From contig JAILDU010000008.1 in assembly GCA_024689005.1 (NCBI GenBank), forward strand, positions 1-43,495: DNA of 43,495 nucleotides. Reading direction: 5' to 3'. Shown one piece after another: positions 42,497 through 43,495 of this stretch. Both the position numbers and the translations under genes were made by a program. Within the stretch, counting starts at the first letter, position 1. Each line of letters starts with the position of its first letter. The notes under the pieces were generated by a model that was not told the DNA's origin, made no database searches, and saw only the letters and a program-made list of their open reading frames with translations. The stretch comes from Paludibacteraceae bacterium. Its GTDB lineage: Bacteria > Bacteroidota > Bacteroidia > Bacteroidales > Paludibacteraceae.

Positions 42497-42919
42497 ATGA
42501 TTATCGCATGTGATTTTGATGGAACTATTGTTACCCACGAGTATCCACGTATCGGCAAACCAATACCATTTGCCATCCAGACACTGAAGAAACTGCAGAC
42601 TGATGACCACCACCAGATCATCCTCTGGACGGTGCGCGAGGGCGAGTTGCTGCAAGAGGCTGTCGATTATTGCAAAAGCAAAGGACTGGAGTTCTATGCC
42701 GTCAATAGCAATTATCCGGAGGAGCAGCCGGACCATCATGCTGCACGCAAGTTGGTGGCTGACCTATGGATAGATGACCGCAATCTCGGCGGCCTGCCCG
42801 ACTGGGGAGTCATCTACAATATGATCCATAGCGGCAAATGTTGGGACCCCGTTCCGCAAGGCAATATGGAGGACCTCCGTCCTAAGAAGAAGGGCTTCTT
42901 CGCCCGCCTCTTCGGTTGA
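42497..42919 (+). CDS. BT0820-like HAD-fold hydrolase
   Basis: 140 residues. IIACDFDGTIV gives HAD motif I, ILWTVREGELL motif II, and LWIDDRNLGGLPDWG a motif-IV-like aspartate pair. The family is known from the Bacteroides thetaiotaomicron structural-genomics protein BT0820, whose substrate is not established to my knowledge. No cap domain is present, so a macromolecular or large substrate is possible. The start at 42497 is chosen for the family-like N-terminus; the frame extends upstream to 42431 without support. Confidence 0.85.
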   Translation: MIIACDFDGTIVTHEYPRIGKPIPFAIQTLKKLQTDDHHQIILWTVREGELLQEAVDYCKSKGLEFYAVNSNYPEEQPDHHAARKLVADLWIDDRNLGGLPDWGVIYNMIHSGKCWDPVPQGNMEDLRPKKKGFFARLFG

Positions 42920-43320
42920 AAACCCCTCTCCGATTTTGTTCTATGACCGTCCACTGGACGCTCAATCGGGCAAATCCATTCACTCCTCAAGGGAGAATGC
43001 TCATCCCCCTTCGCCCTTACTAGACATTCGTCCATTCGCCTTTCGTCCCTTCGCCATTACCGCCCACTCTTCCCCTCCCCCTGATGGGAGGGCCAGGGAG
43101 GGGTTCTCTATTTCTTGGTTGCGTCGTACGATTCTATCGTCCTTGTCTGGATGACGCACGACGTGTCGCCGCGTTGCCAGTACTCGGACTTAGTGGTGAT
43201 CGTTCGCGTGGCGTTGCAACTCGGCAGAGTACAAAGCACAGAGCACAGAATACAGACCGATAGTGCGGTCAATGATTAACGTTTCTTCATCGTTGCTTTG
43301 GTTTTGTTAGTCAAAAATTA
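42920..43320. other. Long intergenic region without a gene
   Basis: No convincing coding frame. It contains a C/G-rich hairpin (CCCCTCCCCCTG pairing with CAGGGAGGGG, 43072-43103), preceded by short TCG-rich pieces (TTCGCCTTTCG, CCCTTCGCC). A stretch AGCACAGAGCACAGAATACAG (43236-43256 region) also occurs; its last part, CAGAATACAGACC, also appears inside recR (41753-41765). It looks like accumulated short-repeat filler. Confidence 0.6.
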
Positions 43321-43368
43321 ATCAAAAATTAGGCAAAATGTCCCCGTCAGCCGAAATCTCCACGAAAC

Positions 43369-43395
43369 AAAAAAAGGCGAGACTTGCGTCCCACC
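43369..43395 (-). terminator. Terminator of the candidate small RNA
   Basis: Eight-pair stem with two G-T pairs and a GCAA loop on the minus strand, then seven T. Confidence 0.8.
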
Positions 43396-43447
43396 CTAAA
43401 TGTAATCACATCGGGATAATCCTTATTGTGAATGTCATACAAAATGC
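43369..43447 (-). ncRNA. Candidate small RNA of about 80 bases
   Basis: A minus-strand promoter (43454-43485) is followed within about 80 bases by a strong terminator. The terminator has the stem GGTGGGAC/GTCTCGCC, GCAA tetraloop and seven T (43369-43395). Between them are small stems, for example GGAT-T-ATCC and ATGT-GATT-ACAT. A 10-codon frame (MTFTIRIIPM, ATG at 43429-43431) is present but is probably chance or a leader peptide. No known family is recognised. Confidence 0.5.
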
Positions 43448-43453
43448 ATGCTG

Positions 43454-43485
43454 CAGAATTACAACATTTTTTTTTATTATGCAAA
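43454..43485 (-). promoter_or_regulatory. Promoter of the candidate small RNA
   Basis: On the minus strand TTTG (43482-43485), 20 bases, TAATTCTG (43454-43461). The -7 box differs from TAnnTTTG at one base. Confidence 0.6.
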
Positions 43486-43495
43486 TAATTCCACA

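Noticed and set aside
43110..43265. A fourth 11-bp array in the right-hand intergenic region
   Set aside because: CG dinucleotides are frequent here but their spacing is irregular by hand count.
43270..43290. Four-codon minus-strand frame MKKR at about 43274-43288
   Set aside because: Too short to support, with no promoter of its own after the terminator at 43369-43395.

Overview
The window comes from a Bacteroidales (Bacteroidota) chromosome. Three things point there: promoters of the Bacteroidota type (TTTG, 20 bases, TAnnTTTG) with little sign of Shine-Dalgarno sequences, a CarboxypepD_reg/TonB receptor, and secreted proteins ending in the short Asn-Gly-Gln/Tyr-Asn/Gly tail common in this order. 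Family or genus cannot be fixed from the sequence; a gut- or rumen-type member is a guess. Base composition and codon use look uniform. No phage, insertion sequence, CRISPR array or integrase was seen.

Layout. 1-2.9 kb: the end of a large surface protein, then rpsA behind a strong promoter. 2.9-11.2 kb (minus): a ClpB without its N-domain, and a dnaE-folC-prmA operon. 11.2-14.3 kb (plus): a small membrane protein with a damaged-looking start, a GT2 glycosyltransferase and a helical-repeat protein. 14.3-18.0 kb: a PagL-like lipid A deacylase and a TonB receptor, diverging from one palindromic promoter region. 18.0-21.7 kb: queH, tRNA-Pro inside a perfect 29-bp inverted repeat of promoters, a YjjG-type phosphatase, guanine deaminase and a lipoate ligase. 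21.7-28.9 kb (minus): two DASS carboxylate transporters, a porin, a small secreted protein and an M49-like lipoprotein whose zinc ligands are replaced. 29.4-38.4 kb (plus): a long run with TPR protein, ribH, aspartate kinase, YitT, sugar nucleotidyltransferase, galE, manA, BASS transporter, alpha/beta hydrolase and phosphoglycolate-type phosphatase. 38.4-43.5 kb: rsmD and an anchored protein (minus), then an RSH (p)ppGpp synthetase lacking its HD and ACT domains, recR, a membrane protein, a BT0820-like HAD protein, and a candidate small RNA at the right edge.

The most unusual signal is non-coding. Three intergenic regions (about 11283-11392, 25108-25327, 28994-29212) hold degenerate tandem arrays with an 11-bp period. 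CG dinucleotides recur every 11 bases, and units are shared, partly in the same order, between arrays. A second theme is a promoter class with exact 20-base spacing and an extended, often palindromic -33 region (TTGCATATATGCAA). A third is short-repeat filler DNA that occurs between genes and also in frame inside recR, the phosphatase gene and perhaps the BASS transporter gene.
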